Of a DNA stretch of 64,000 nucleotides, positions 1 to 11,090 are shown piece after piece (position 1 is the first letter of the stretch; each line of letters starts with the position of its first letter). The DNA is taken from contig NW_020654289.1 in NCBI RefSeq assembly GCF_003589595.1, positions 1,559,716-1,623,715 on the forward strand, written 5' to 3'. Source of the DNA: Hyposmocoma kahamanoa. Its lineage: Eukaryota; Arthropoda; Insecta; Lepidoptera; Cosmopterigidae. Position numbers and translations under genes: made by a program. Under the pieces are notes generated by a model. The model searched no databases. It was not told the origin of the DNA and saw nothing but the letters and a program-made list of their open reading frames with translations.

Positions 1-859
1 GTTTTTAAATTAATTATTTATGAACTGCTTAGAAACCATCTTTTAAATATAAAGAAGAAGCTCTCTTATACTGCGGAGTGCTTTTAAGTGCGGATAATTC
101 AGTTGTTTTCATCTGTAATTATTCTTTTTAATGCAGACAGAGCCGTAATTACACTTTTTAGAACATCTTTCGTTAGCATCAAAGACGAGAGCAACATTAT
201 TTATTTACTGTGGATAATGAATTCTACATTGTAAAGGAATTCTTTTCGAAGGAATTTTATTTTAATTTTTTTATTACACATTTTAGAATGTTTTTTTTTC
301 GCTATGCTAATTTATTTTGTTTACTAATATTAATAATAATTCATTTATTTGTGCAAACACAGGTTATATAGAAGCTGACATGTGCAAAATACGTATAGTT
401 TCACTGTGTCCGGCCAAACAGTAGGCATACAAATATTAAATACATTCACTCACATGCACTTCGACAGACTAAGCCAGATGTAACGTGTTCCGGTTTTTCA
501 ATAATATTACATGAGCGTGCTCACATGGATTTAATAAGTCGGTCAGAATTTAAACGCGATGATAGTTACTTGGGTCGATTTTAATGGTAATTAGATGTCA
601 AAATAATATCGTAACATGAATAACGTCAATAACGTCGAGTGTCAAAAATTAGACAATGAATTTACCGATTTATCATTTAAAAATTCAGACACTGTATAGT
701 ACATTCTATCAGTCAGTAACTTGTTTAATTGTTTTTTTAAATAGCCTAAGGTTTTTCTCAGACCTTAGTGTTTCCGGTAAATTGTTGTAAATTTTTGGCG
801 CCATTACAAAAATACTTTTCTGCATGAAGGTAATTTTACTATCCGTTGTTTATTAGCCC
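1..859. other. AT-rich, nothing recognised
   Basis: No repeat border, RNA or supported frame. Confidence 0.6.
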
Positions 860-1000
860 CAGACGCAAAAAGAGGGGTTTGAAGGTGCTGGTGACATTAC
901 GGGCATATGAGACTATGTCTCAGAGACGCAATGGCAATGCCCCTCAGGTTTGTGCGATTTTTTGCTACCAGGCGCAGGACTTTTTCCCATCCCTAGTTGA
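860..1000 (-). repeat. Fam-B short dispersed repeat
   Basis: Minus-strand copy: GTGCTGGTGACATTACGGGC, TGTCTCAGAGACGCAATGGC and ACCAGGCGCAGGAC. Fam-B is the commonest repeat here, nine copies; likely a 5'-truncated or non-autonomous retroelement. Confidence 0.65.
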
Positions 1001-1039
1001 TAGCGACGACAGATGCCAAATCGGACACATTAAATTGTG

Positions 1040-1408
1040 ACAACTATAGTGTTAATATCTTAGCGCGATGGAATTTATGGTATGGATGGTATTACACGAT
1101 TTAATTCCGCCTTCCCTTTTCCATCACCGGGAGACCAATCCTAGGCTGGGAATCCACCCCTATGTTGTGGATATTCCAAAGATTCGCACGAAGCGTTACG
1201 CTTCCACAATTATATGGCGAACGGCTATGGAGTGGAATTCCCTGCCTGCTGACTTCTTCCATCAGCGTTATAACTTGGACCTTTCCAATGCGAGAGTGAA
1301 TAGGCATTGTTTAGGTGTGTATGCTCCATCGTCGACCTCATCGTCACTTTCCATCAGGTGAGATGGAGGTCAGATGCGCACTTACATTTCATAAAAAAAA
1401 GAAAAAAT
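1040..1408 (+). mobile_element. Jockey-like LINE C-terminus with A-rich tail
   Basis: Frame 1068-1361 reads HDLIPPSLFHHRETNPRLGI, DIPKIRTKRYASTI, RTAMEWNSLPADFFHQRYNL and NARVNRHCLG, the RTKRY...WNSLPADFF...VNRHCLG pattern of a lepidopteran jockey-like LINE. It ends in TAG... GTGAGATGGAGGTC and an A-rich run at 1391-1408. 5'-truncated near 1040. Fragments of the same subfamily are at 49335-49440 and 57735-57963. Confidence 0.82.
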
Positions 1409-1449
1409 ATACAATCGAGTTGTTGAAATCATTGATGTTATTTTATATA

Positions 1450-1512
1450 TCGAGTTCTTAGGTTCTCGCGATTGTTGCACATAGGAAATGAAACTGTTTT
1501 TCCGGATTATGT
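1450..1512 (+). repeat. Fam-A dispersed repeat, truncated
   Basis: TCGAGTTCTTAGGTTCTCGC, then GAAATGAAACTGTTTTTCCG. Fam-A copies begin at this TCGAG after AT and are about 175 bp when complete. Confidence 0.75.
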
Positions 1513-3394
1513 TTTGTCTTGTTTTAACACGCGTCTTTACTTACTTACAAAACGAGATGGATAGTGTGAAGTTATGCATACTGTTTCGCGATTATCAATT
1601 ATAATGCCCAAATAAATCAAAAACCACAACATTACTTACCGAATCAATGTGAATAATTGAAACTTTAAATTTATGTTCACACAATTAGTAAAATAGGGCA
1701 ATGTGAGCAACACACCGATGTAAATTAATTTTCAAAGAGGACCGCATCTGCGGCCGCTGTCTTGAATTTTTGACAGCCAACTAAATAATGTGCATCGTCT
1801 TCACAGCACATCAGCGAAACACAGCGTGAGCATGGAACGCCGCATCTAGTACGCTAGTACACAGATATCGTTTGTTAATATGCTAATATTACAATATTGT
1901 GAGTATTATATGAGAACGGCAATATGATTTTCACTTTTAGTAGAATCGTAGAAAATTATTTCAAACCGCTGTTAATGGTGCCTTCGGTTAACAATAAGGT
2001 GACTTTTCCTGCTAATTGCCGTAAATAACAAAAACTACTGATTTCTGGTAAATAGAGACATTGTACTGAAACAATATAAGTTCTTGACCCAGTATTGATC
2101 CATTGTTGCCATTGTTAACAGGGAATGTTACCCTTGACTATATTTTCTCTAATATCTGTGTTTGGCCAATACGCTACGTTCGATCATATTTTGTTGTTTT
2201 AGGTAGGATTAGGTTAGGAAGTTTACTTTTACCTCAAGAAGCGAACCTTTTTTATTGCTAATGATATTGAAAATTTAAAATAACTTTTGAAAACTTGGAC
2301 TAAAAAATTTTGAAAAATTTAATTTTTTTTACAAATTACTCCCATCAAGTGTAAACAGTTTGTAAGCGTGCACACTCTAACACAAATATATACATATACT
2401 TAATGATTAATTAAGGACCTATCAGTGAGGAGATACTTCTCATACAGATCAGATTTTTCCATAAAATACAACAACAATAAAAATAAACACCAGAGAAGCT
2501 GCCGGTGCGCTTAGTTAGCTGGTTTTTGAGAGTACGTAGTATGTACATATTATGTGTTTGTATGTTGTGTATACTGTTGCTTGTTCGAAGAATCCGAGAC
2601 GACGACTTCAACAGGGAGCGTTTGTCAAGCTCAATAAAAAGCATGTAAATTTAGCCATAAATCTTGCTTACAGGAAAATGTACTCAAAGTTAACTGTTAA
2701 TTTTGTTGCAGGTAAACGTGTTTGACGTTAAAAGGATACGCCACACCGAAAAGTAAGCTTAAAATTGAACCCGTTACAAAGTAAAAAACGGTCTAGGTTT
2801 CATCACCTGAAATTTGGAATTATCCCCGCTTTAATTGCGGAGCACACGGTAAAAATACAAGCAGAATTTTAGAGAGCACTTTTTTGGGGTGCCATCGGTC
2901 GGTGCCAAATAAAAAATTCAGCGGGCGTAATTTAAAAGCTTCCAGGTCACTTATTTCATAGTACAAACAGTGAAATCAGTTATTTTACTCCTATATTTGC
3001 AACTAATAAATTTAGGCAGAAATCACATCGCGGGATTATGTCTTTTTAACTGGGCTTTGTATTTATGTGTTTGGTTTCTTTTGATAATGCTATAGAGCGG
3101 TAATAGCCCTGTGAGAGAATAGCTGCTTCACAATTTAAGGTTATCAGCGCTAAAGTAATGTAACACACGTTTAATTTTTGTGCTACTTAAAACATTGTAA
3201 TAATGGTGACAAAGTAGATAAATTCGGAATTAGTCATTAGATATTTTAGCTGCTTTCACTTCGCTGTGCGCGTGCTAGGTTCCTTTTTTCCTGGTAGTGA
3301 GCGCCTGGTGTCATTAGTCAGATTTAGTAGGCTATTATAGCGTATGTATTTTCGATTCTCTCTTCTGTTACGTAGTGACTTATTAAGTAATCTG
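1513..3394. other. AT-rich, nothing recognised
   Basis: A GC patch with GCGGCCGC near 1750 and a TTAGGTTAGG near 2207 are the only landmarks. The 77-codon minus frame at 2411-2644 has no known pattern. Confidence 0.5.
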
Positions 3395-3478
3395 TGTCCC
3401 AGGTTCGATTCGTTGGCCGGGACAAAAATTTGTATTGTCTACATTTATTCATCTTGCGAGTTTGGATATAATTTGTGT
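3395..3478 (+). mobile_element. SINE-1 fragment
   Basis: B box CAGGTTCGATTC, then ACATTTATTCATCTTGCGAG and TTTGGATATAATTTGTG, matching the head-body join of SINE-1. Broken on the right by a Fam-B repeat. Confidence 0.65.
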
Positions 3479-3489
3479 AAAAAAAAAAC

Positions 3490-3770
3490 CGCATAACCAA
3501 CCGCCTGATGGTAAGTTACACGCCTGTCCATAACAATTGCAGTGCCACTCAGAGCTTTAAATCGCAAAGACCTGAGAGGCACTGCCACTGCGCCCATCAC
3601 CCTGAGACATAAGTTGACTAGTCACATGTGCCTGTAATTTCACCAGCTTCCTTACCCTTCGAAGCAGTAATGCTAACTTTACTGCTTGGCCACGAGAAAT
3701 AGGTAAGTTGCCAATACTGCCCTAGACGAACTCTTTCACAAGGAGTTCTACTACTGCTAAACCTGTCCAA
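3490..3770 (+). repeat. Fam-B copy, near full length
   Basis: Runs from CGCCTGATGGTAAG through GTCCATAACAATTGCAGTGC, TTTAAATCGCAAAGACC, CACCCTGAGACATAAGTTGA to CTCTTTCACAAGGAGTTC. Together with 7225-7497 it defines the roughly 275-bp unit. Cuts into SINE-1. Confidence 0.8.
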
Positions 3771-4284
3771 AGGCACTGATTGTCCAGTGGATGAACGGTT
3801 GGTTGTCCCTTGAACCGCTGAATCTTAGGAAGACGCTCTCTAACGTTTAATAGGTTATTGATGATGAATCATATATTTTTTTACTTTGTTTTACATTAAT
3901 GTTCCGGTTGTTAGTAGAATATATTACACTGTTAATCAAAATAAAAACAAAAAAATTAAGTGACTTTACTGTGTTTGGGTTTACACTATGATCAGCTGGC
4001 CTAGTTCGCATTATAATAACAATCGTAGCGCATTGCTTTAGAAATCAAATTCGTGCAACAGGATAAAAGAGTTTATGGTAGTAAAAAATTTTTTTTAACA
4101 AAAATAGGGTGCGATATTTATTGACAGGCGTGCTGTAAATAAAAATCGCGATTGATTGTTTACCACGTCGTGCTATTGGTTGAATGGTAATTTTACAGTT
4201 CCATGATTTTTCAGTACTCTTCAAATGGATGACGAAATATCTTTATTAATATTATAACACTACATAATATTTGAAATCCGATGA

Positions 4285-4800
4285 ATCCGACTCGGACGGG
4301 CAGCTTCCGGTCTCAGGGTCTTCTCATCCGCAATACCACAGTCCTTGAAGACAAAAGTTTTCGAGCAGTGCGTGTTGCCAGCGATGACCTATGGCTCTGA
4401 GACGTGGTCACATACTATGGGCCTCATAAAAATGCTCAAAGTCACTCAACGAACTATGGAGCAAACAACGCTCGGCATTTCTCTACGTGATCGAACCAGA
4501 AATGAAGAGATCCGTAGAAGAATGAAAATCACCGATATAGCTCAAAGGGTTAGCAAGTTTAAGTGCATAAAGCTCGTAGAACTGACGGCCGTTGGGGCAG
4601 AAAGGTTCTCACATGGAGACCACGAACCGGAAGACGTTCTTTGGAACGACCTCCTACTAGATGGACGGATGACCCGGTAAGAGCAACGGGCAGCCGATGG
4701 ATGCACGTCGCGTCCGACCGGCATTGCATTTAGGCATTTCTGAAAATCTTTGGGGGAGGCCCATGATCAGCAGCACGTCTTCCGGCTGATATGATGAAGA
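4285..4800 (+). mobile_element. RTE-clade LINE, C-terminal end and 3' tail
   Basis: Plus-strand frame 4345-4680 reads FEQCVLPAMTYGSETWS, LKVTQRTMEQTTLGISLRDR and TRNEEIRRRMKITDIAQRV, typical of the region after the reverse transcriptase domain in RTE LINEs. The frame then degrades: the usual KWQWAGH and LEWRPR block is replaced by CIKLVELTAVG and a later stop. The tail reads SLGEAHDQQ-like codons and ends in ATGATGAAGATAATG, resembling an RTE simple-repeat end. 5'-truncated near 4285. Confidence 0.85.
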
Positions 4801-5164
4801 TAATGATTATAATATTTTAATTCTTTCATTACAGTTATGAATTTCATTCATTCATTATGCAAAGGGAAGGAGCTGGTGATCTTTAAACAGCTGAACAGAT
4901 GTTCGTCAAAAACAGTTAAGAACCATCCCGATTAAATTATGCGATGCCGCTGACAGACATACAAAGAATCTCTTTTTATGCCGGGGGTTAAAAAAGATAG
5001 ACACAAAAGTTAGGAATATTCAAGTTGCAACATTATGTAATTTAATTTTAATTTAGGTCTGTGGCAACATTTTGTCTTTTTCTCGTACTGGTGTTCCGTG
5101 CTTAAAAAGTTATTATCTTGTGTAACGAGGTCTCTGAATGTGTGCAAGCTGAGTAAGATTATTA

Positions 5165-5545
5165 TTTTTTTTTATATAAAGTAGCCTCCTACTACCAAAG
5201 GAGCAGACGAGCCACTTGATGGGAGGTGGTCATCGTCGCCCATGGATATTTGCAACATCAGATGAGCTGCCTATGCGTTGCTAGCCTTTGAGAGTTTTAG
5301 CGCAAGGGAAATATTTCAGGAGGGTGACCATTCCACATCGTAGGTTCGAAAAAGGAACGAACGTGTTGCTCGCGTGGTCTTACAATGCCAGGCATTAATG
5401 ATATGTGGACAGACTCTACTCCATTGGCATTAGGTGCAATGGTGGAATCGTGACGGTGGCACCAGGTAGGAAACTTCCTCTGATCATGCCTAATTATAAA
5501 GATGGTAAGACACAGAGGGAGAGAGAGTCAACGTCTTTCCGTTGA
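5165..5545 (-). mobile_element. Jockey-like LINE 3' end, degraded
   Basis: Minus-strand translation shows RSFLFRTYDVEW, a decayed version of the SF.PRT...W block, followed by the non-coding tail HLPSSGSSAPLV-like codons and a T-run at 5165-5173 that is the poly(A) end. The landmark GAGCTGCCTATGCGTTGC recurs, reversed, at 32375-32395. Confidence 0.65.
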
Positions 5546-5842
5546 CTAAGGGACTGGAAACTGTTTGTGATTTGTGATTATATTTCTATTCATGTACCAA
5601 GCTCTCTTTGTCATTATTATTACATTATTCCAATCTGCTTTTCTTGTACTTAACCTCCACTTTGCTTTATTGTACGTGTCGTTTTCAAAAAAATATCATA
5701 TCGTCAAACATCCTCGTTAAATCTTTGACGATAAGATCTGTCCAACCTCATCTCCGGGCTTCCTCCTATTCTTATACCAAGTTAGGAAAAAAATGTTAGA
5801 TATTGTAGTACTGAGGAAAAAGTTTACCATGTCATACTATTA

Positions 5843-6315
5843 TAGTCTGTCTTTTTTGACTATGGATTAAAATGACAATGTATTGCGCAAAAGAGTCGCC
5901 CGGTTACAAGTAGCTAGTGATTATGGTCGACAAATATTCTATCGACTATCGACTGAATGTTAGTTACGCATGCAATAATCGAATTTGTTTCATTTGAATC
6001 GTCTTCGGCCCATTATTCGTCCAGTTGCTGGGCGTGGGTGCATTTGAATTGTCAATTTTTCATACATAAATACATACACTGCAATCACAACTGTTAAAAT
6101 GTCTATAAATAAAAATTAATTTTGATACTAGTAGGTCAGCTGTCCAAATAACAACGAATAAAGCAATTAGTAATCATTCGAGCATTGTAACGTTCACAAT
6201 ACAGATGTTTTTGGCATTCCTTTGCAATCTATCGATAAAATAGTCGATAACAACTATAACAATAACGGCAACCCTACAAATGTCATTTTACTCCGTCTTA
6301 AACAAAAAAAGACTA
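5843..6315. mobile_element. TA-flanked MITE with imperfect inverted ends
   Basis: Left end TAGTCTGTCTTTTTTGAC and, about 15 bp further, TTAAAATGACA; right end reversed TAGTCTTTTTTTG and TAAAATGACA. TA at 5841-5842 and 6316-6317. Contains TATCGATA at 6230-6237. No frame. Confidence 0.65.
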
Positions 6316-7062
6316 TAGTCTAACAAATTAGTACCAGATGTTTCATTAGTGGTACAGGTTGATACTGCAAACGGCCCAGATTGTATTCACAGTTGAAATT
6401 GTATTTCGTGAACGTGATATTGTCTGTTCTTCAAGCAGTAAGTTCTCCACTGAGTATTTTCTATCTGAACTGCGTCATTCGCACATTCTCATTGAGCGAG
6501 TAACAGAATAGATACGCGTTGTGTTCCAAGACCGGCGCAAATTGTTCTTCGATGACCCCCACTGGGGAGATATCACTATCAGTTGTTAATTACTTATAAG
6601 CTGCCACTACTGTTTTTTACTATTTGTTTCTCACTACGAATTCGTTTATATTGAATCGCTTTGTGATTTGCGAGTGAGAAATTTTCGACATTCATTAAAG
6701 TTTTTTCTTCAATTTCTTTAAGACTGGCGGTGATGATGTGTATCTGAGTGCATTTAAAAAAAAATAAAAGCTCATTCACAACTTCTAGGACTCAGCAGTT
6801 CTATTCCTGGCCTGTATAGAGCATCGAGATGAATTTCGTTGTTCTGTTATAGTGCAGGAAGTGCTAGTTTCCGTTCACATTGTTTCGGTTGTCTATTTTA
6901 GACTCTCGCTACTTCAATTGTTTAAAAAATACATTTTCATGTTTTTAAGGGAGAATCAGGTTCAAGATCGTGTGTTCGAAGCGACACGCCACATACGGCT
7001 TCAAGTTATTAGCGTGACTGGCTGTAATTATAATGTTTAATTAGATTTATTTTATTTTTATC

Positions 7063-7160
7063 ATGGACCAATAAGTCAAGAGGGCTGCTAGTCGTGATAC
7101 AAGATGGCGTAGTCGGGCATTGAGTACCAATTAGCTATTTTTATAGCTAATTTGTACCTT
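7063..7160 (+). repeat. Fam-E two-copy repeat
   Basis: CAATAAGTCAAGAGGGCTGC, GATACAAGATGGCGTAGTCG and AGCTATTTTTATAGC match 20368-20465 in order. Confidence 0.55.
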
Positions 7161-7224
7161 TATTTCTCAAGTATATTATTGCAGTATTAATTAGACTACA
7201 TGTCAAAATTATTATTTAAGTCGA

Positions 7225-7497
7225 ACAAGGCGTGTACCTGATGGTAAGCCACACGCCTGTCCATAACAGTTGCAGTGTCACTCATAGCTTTAAATCGCAA
7301 AGATCTCAGGGGCACTGCCACTGCGCCCGTCACCATGAGACGTAAGTTGACAAGTCCCATGTATCTGTAATTTTACCAGCACCCTTACCCTTCAAAACTG
7401 GAACCCAGTAATACTGAACATTACTGCTTGGAGGCAGAGAAAGGTAAGGCAGTACTTCCCTGGACGAGCTCTTTCACAAGTAGCTCTACTGCTACTA
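7225..7497 (+). repeat. Fam-B copy, near full length
   Basis: Same order of landmarks as 3490-3770, ending CTCTTTCACAAGTAGCTC. No coding frame. Confidence 0.8.
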
Positions 7498-8459
7498 AAA
7501 TTATTTATTTTAATTATTGGTAATTAAATTATATTTAATAGTGTTACATTTGAAGGTCTATAAATTAATTTACAAAGTATAAAGGGTTCTTCAAGAAAAG
7601 GTCTTTCAGCTGGCTTCCAAATTCTTCATGATATTTACATGTCTTACAACAAAAAGATGCTTTGATACTAAACCAGATTTTTAAAAAGTGTCAATGATAT
7701 GAGTTACTTATAGTAGGTGCCGCATACAGGTCAGAAGCTCTCGCGGTGATAAGATAAACAGCACGTATAACGAACACAGAGACAGAAGCGTCGGAGTAAA
7801 GTGGGGTAATTTTTCAAACGGCCTTACTAATTGGGTCAAACGGCCTGCCTCAGCCCAGCACGTAATGCAAACAATTCGTCAACCTTTTCCCTGTTACACC
7901 TTTTTGTGATGCTATTTCTGTAAATCTGTATTTAAAATTCTTAGAGTGTCTTACAGTGGGGAAGGATTTCAAAAAGTTGCAATATCTTATATAACAAATT
8001 GGAGAATACCTACATTTCTTAGGCAAAATAATTAAAATCGCGACATAGGTCACGGCTTGTCGAGTTATCTATTCCCGAGAAAAGTGATAGCCATAACAAT
8101 AATGCGATGAATAGAAGTAAATTGACTGTTGTGAACAGCTAGGACAAAACAATCCATAATTGAGTACTTAATATCGCAAATAGACTTTCCACATGCTACC
8201 AGAGAATCCTACATCATTTTGGTCATAATGCCCTCCGACAACCAGACAATCTTAACAAATTGGTTTTGGTGGGTAAGGTGGAGCCCTCACTGGCCTCCCT
8301 ATAACAGCTGCCCTGAGAGAGGCCGGAGGTCGGAGGAAAGAAAATCGTCTATAAAGTCTCGATACACTTTTAATGACATGACCTCAGCAATGAAGATAAC
8401 GACTAAGAAGTTCTTGTCAGCAATTTTCACAAAGTCCAGTGTCTACAAATCTGACTTAT

Positions 8460-8900
8460 GCGACGTGAATGCGCTGCATGTGCGCCGCGCACGCGCTGCA
8501 TGCGTGAAGTTAAGTGTACATCTGTAGTCACACCTCACGCAAGGCAAGCAAGCATAGATGGCGCGCTAACCATTAAACTAAGAGAAATATGGTAACTTCG
8601 TACAAAGTAACAGTGCGTCTTGTACGGACGCACACATTCACATAACAATGAATGACGCGTTGGAACGAACAGTGTTATGCAACGCTATTGCACCGTGAGA
8701 TAATGCGAATGTATGGAGCAGACGCGCACACGTATACTACGCGCTAGCAGCGCGTTTGTATATGGTTACCGTACTTGTCCTATTATACTATGCGCGAACA
8801 GCATGTACACAGACCGCATTGCGTAATGCACGTGTGCAGCTCGCGGGCCTTTCGCAAACAGGCGCTTTCGCCAGGTCCGAATCCACCCTAAGGGGCAGTG
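8460..8900. other. CpG- and GCGC-rich block with alternating purine-pyrimidine core
   Basis: Repeated GCGC, GCATGC and ACACGT steps; 8470-8506 is almost purely alternating purine and pyrimidine. No repeat borders or gene recognised. Confidence 0.5.
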
Positions 8901-8940
8901 TGTACTTTTATAACACAATTAGTATATGTTGCCAATAACG

Positions 8941-9205
8941 ATGTTTAAAACTATTTGGAAATAAAAACGTCATACTAAATAAAACTTGTGCTTACTTGGG
9001 TGTCTAACAATCAAAAGGATTGATCCGTTTGGCTGTTTCAGGTCGTTTTTTGTGATTTTTTAGATAAACATTAGAAATGATAAATGTCTATGCAAAGAGC
9101 AACTCACTCTTAGATTAATTTGCCTTACGATTATGTATTTTTTAAAGAATTTGACGATTTTAAGTGTAATTTGCTTTTAACTATGAAATTAAGGTTATTT
9201 TGAAT
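8941..9205 (+). mobile_element. CR1-like LINE 3' untranslated remnant
   Basis: Shares GATCCGTTTGGCT, AAATGATAAATGT, GCAAAGAGCAA and TTTTAAGTGTAATTTGCTT in order with the 53.3-kb copy. No codons are left. Confidence 0.6.
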
Positions 9206-9227
9206 TGACGTAGATCAGTGTGTCTTT

Positions 9228-9762
9228 TTGAATAAACTGGACGATATGGATATGGAAGGGGAGGTAAAAAGAAAGTGGAAAACAACAGAAAACACAAGTA
9301 CTCATAAAATGAAACACGATATGAAGAACACCGTACGACACATCACTGACGAGCAACAAAACAAAAAAAAGGAAAACATAGCACAAGTTTATAAAACAAA
9401 GGAGAAGCGACATACTGTCTCTGTCGAAATGAACAATGCGTTTAAAGTGATCAAAAATATCTGAACATTTAATGAATATCAACAAAGTATCTCAAACGAT
9501 TCATCAGAAACTACTGAAACTACAGCTACCAATTCAATTCAGTTCTATGAAATTTCAGATACATTTAAACAGATCACACAGACGCAAAATTCACCTAGGC
9601 TTTCAATACAAATTATTTTCGAACAGAGCTTAAAGATGAATTTTCCCGTTTTTCATTTCCATCATTATGGGATTTCTGTACAAAATTTCATCCCTTACTT
9701 GACTCTATCCCGACTTGGTTTTCAAAAAAACAATGAAATACGTTTTTACAAAAACCTGTGAT
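9228..9762 (+). CDS. Unrecognised coding-like frame with one in-frame TGA
   Basis: From ATG 9228 a lysine-rich, hydrophilic frame runs 78 codons (MDMEGEVKRKWKTTENT near the start) to TGA 9462-9464. The same frame then stays open for about 98 more codons, Ser/Thr-rich at first (SNDSSETTETTATNS), to TGA near 9760-9762. I recognise no domain. The antisense strand is also open over 9195-9485, so chance is a real alternative. It starts right after a CR1-like 3' end. It might be a decayed exon or retroelement frame. Confidence 0.2.
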
Positions 9763-9983
9763 TTAGAATTTCCGTATAACAGATTTTTAGGTCCATTTAC
9801 CCTAGGGAATGAATGTGGAAAAATTCGTTTTTATCCGGTGCTTACATCACAAAAGGAACGTATATTGAAAATTTCTGATTTTTAGCTTTAGCAGTTTCGC
9901 TTGTGCGTTGATACATTAGTCAAGATTTTATACATTCAGATTGTATCAGGGCTGCACCGACAGGAATTGGAGATGGAAGTATA

Positions 9984-10588
9984 CCCGCTCACGCGATACA
10001 TGCAGCCGTAGACACATACACCTAGAGGTGCCGGTGATGATTTTATACCGATTTATCGGATATCGAAGTTATAACAGGTAAAAGAACTAATATTAATTAC
10101 TATTTCGGTAACTACTCTAGCAAACCATAAAGTTTTTAATGCCTGGGTATGTCATTTAAAAAAATAAACAACTTCAAAAATACGTCACGACAATCATGTG
10201 TGTTATTGTTTGAGCTGGTGATTTCGGTGTTTATTTATTGAAAACATACCGTTAGTAGCGTTTTTTAAGTTGACCCTGAATATAAATGTTTATATACTAT
10301 ACTTTAAGGAGTAATTTCATGGTAAACGTTAGAACCACTCAAACGGAATATTATCATATTTATCCAAGTACACCATAAATTTCATTAGTGCTTTTTAAGA
10401 GCAGGATTTGCAGTATATTACTGCATTTTATTTGAGATGTTTTTGTTGGTCGTACGGAGGGTATTTATTTAGCAATGCAGAATAATAATTTTTATTTATA
10501 AAAACTTTTATTTAAAGTGAATGTTTTCTAATTTGCGAAACCAAATAGCAGTCATTTTGCGGTAGGAGGAGCGCATCGCGTGAGCGGA
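9984..10588. mobile_element. 605-bp TA-flanked inverted-repeat element, copy 1
   Basis: Ends are CCGCTCACGCGATAC on the left and its reverse complement form (ATCGCGTGAGCGG) on the right, with TA on both sides (9982-9983, 10589-10590). A second copy lies in opposite orientation at 34218-35217 and matches along the whole length, which proves the borders. No coding sequence: a non-autonomous DNA element. The TA target fits the Tc1/mariner group, but the superfamily is not proven. Confidence 0.88.
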
Positions 10589-10688
10589 TAAGCATTTAGC
10601 AGTGCTTCTATTTCTAGCTTAGGCAGTATAAGGATCTTTATTTCAGCTGAAAAGACAGACATGACAGAGTGATACGACTGTAACCTTA

Positions 10689-11087
10689 AAGCCGGACTTA
10701 CATTTGTCTGACGTTCCGTGTCGCGACGCTTTGAGGGCGTTGGAGCGGCTGCGTCACGTCATTAGACAAGTTTGCATGCACCAGTGCTGTGTTGTGACGC
10801 GTCGGAGCCGAATAGTGCCTTAGACATTCTAAAATATTTATAGAATCTTTCATCAATTCTTTTTTAGTAGAGTTGCCATCATCAAAAATTTAATATCTTT
10901 TTTCATAATCTCAATCAGAATCGAATAATTCAGGAGACAACATTGCGAACGTATGAACTCTCCGACAGCCACGACAGTATTGATTCAAAATGTCGTCACA
11001 AGGCGTCAGAACACAAAATATGTGAACGCTAGCCATGACGTCGCATCGCATTACGACACGTCATATCAGACAAATATAAACGCGGGT
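10689..11087. mobile_element. MITE, TTA-flanked
   Basis: Left end GCCGGACTTACATTTGTCTG, right end reversed CCCGCGTTTATATTTGTCTG. TTA at 10686-10688 and 11088-11090. CpG-rich interior. A PIF/Harbinger-type target is possible. Confidence 0.7.
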
Positions 11088-11090
11088 TTA

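Larger units (their letters stand above)
6318..8457. other. No gene; Fam-E and Fam-B copies only
   Basis: Apart from 7063-7160 and 7225-7497 I see nothing recognisable. Frames of 60-100 codons here have no known motif. Confidence 0.5.

Noticed and set aside
1101..1307. Minus-strand 68-codon frame
   Set aside because: Antisense shadow of the jockey-like C-terminus on the plus strand.
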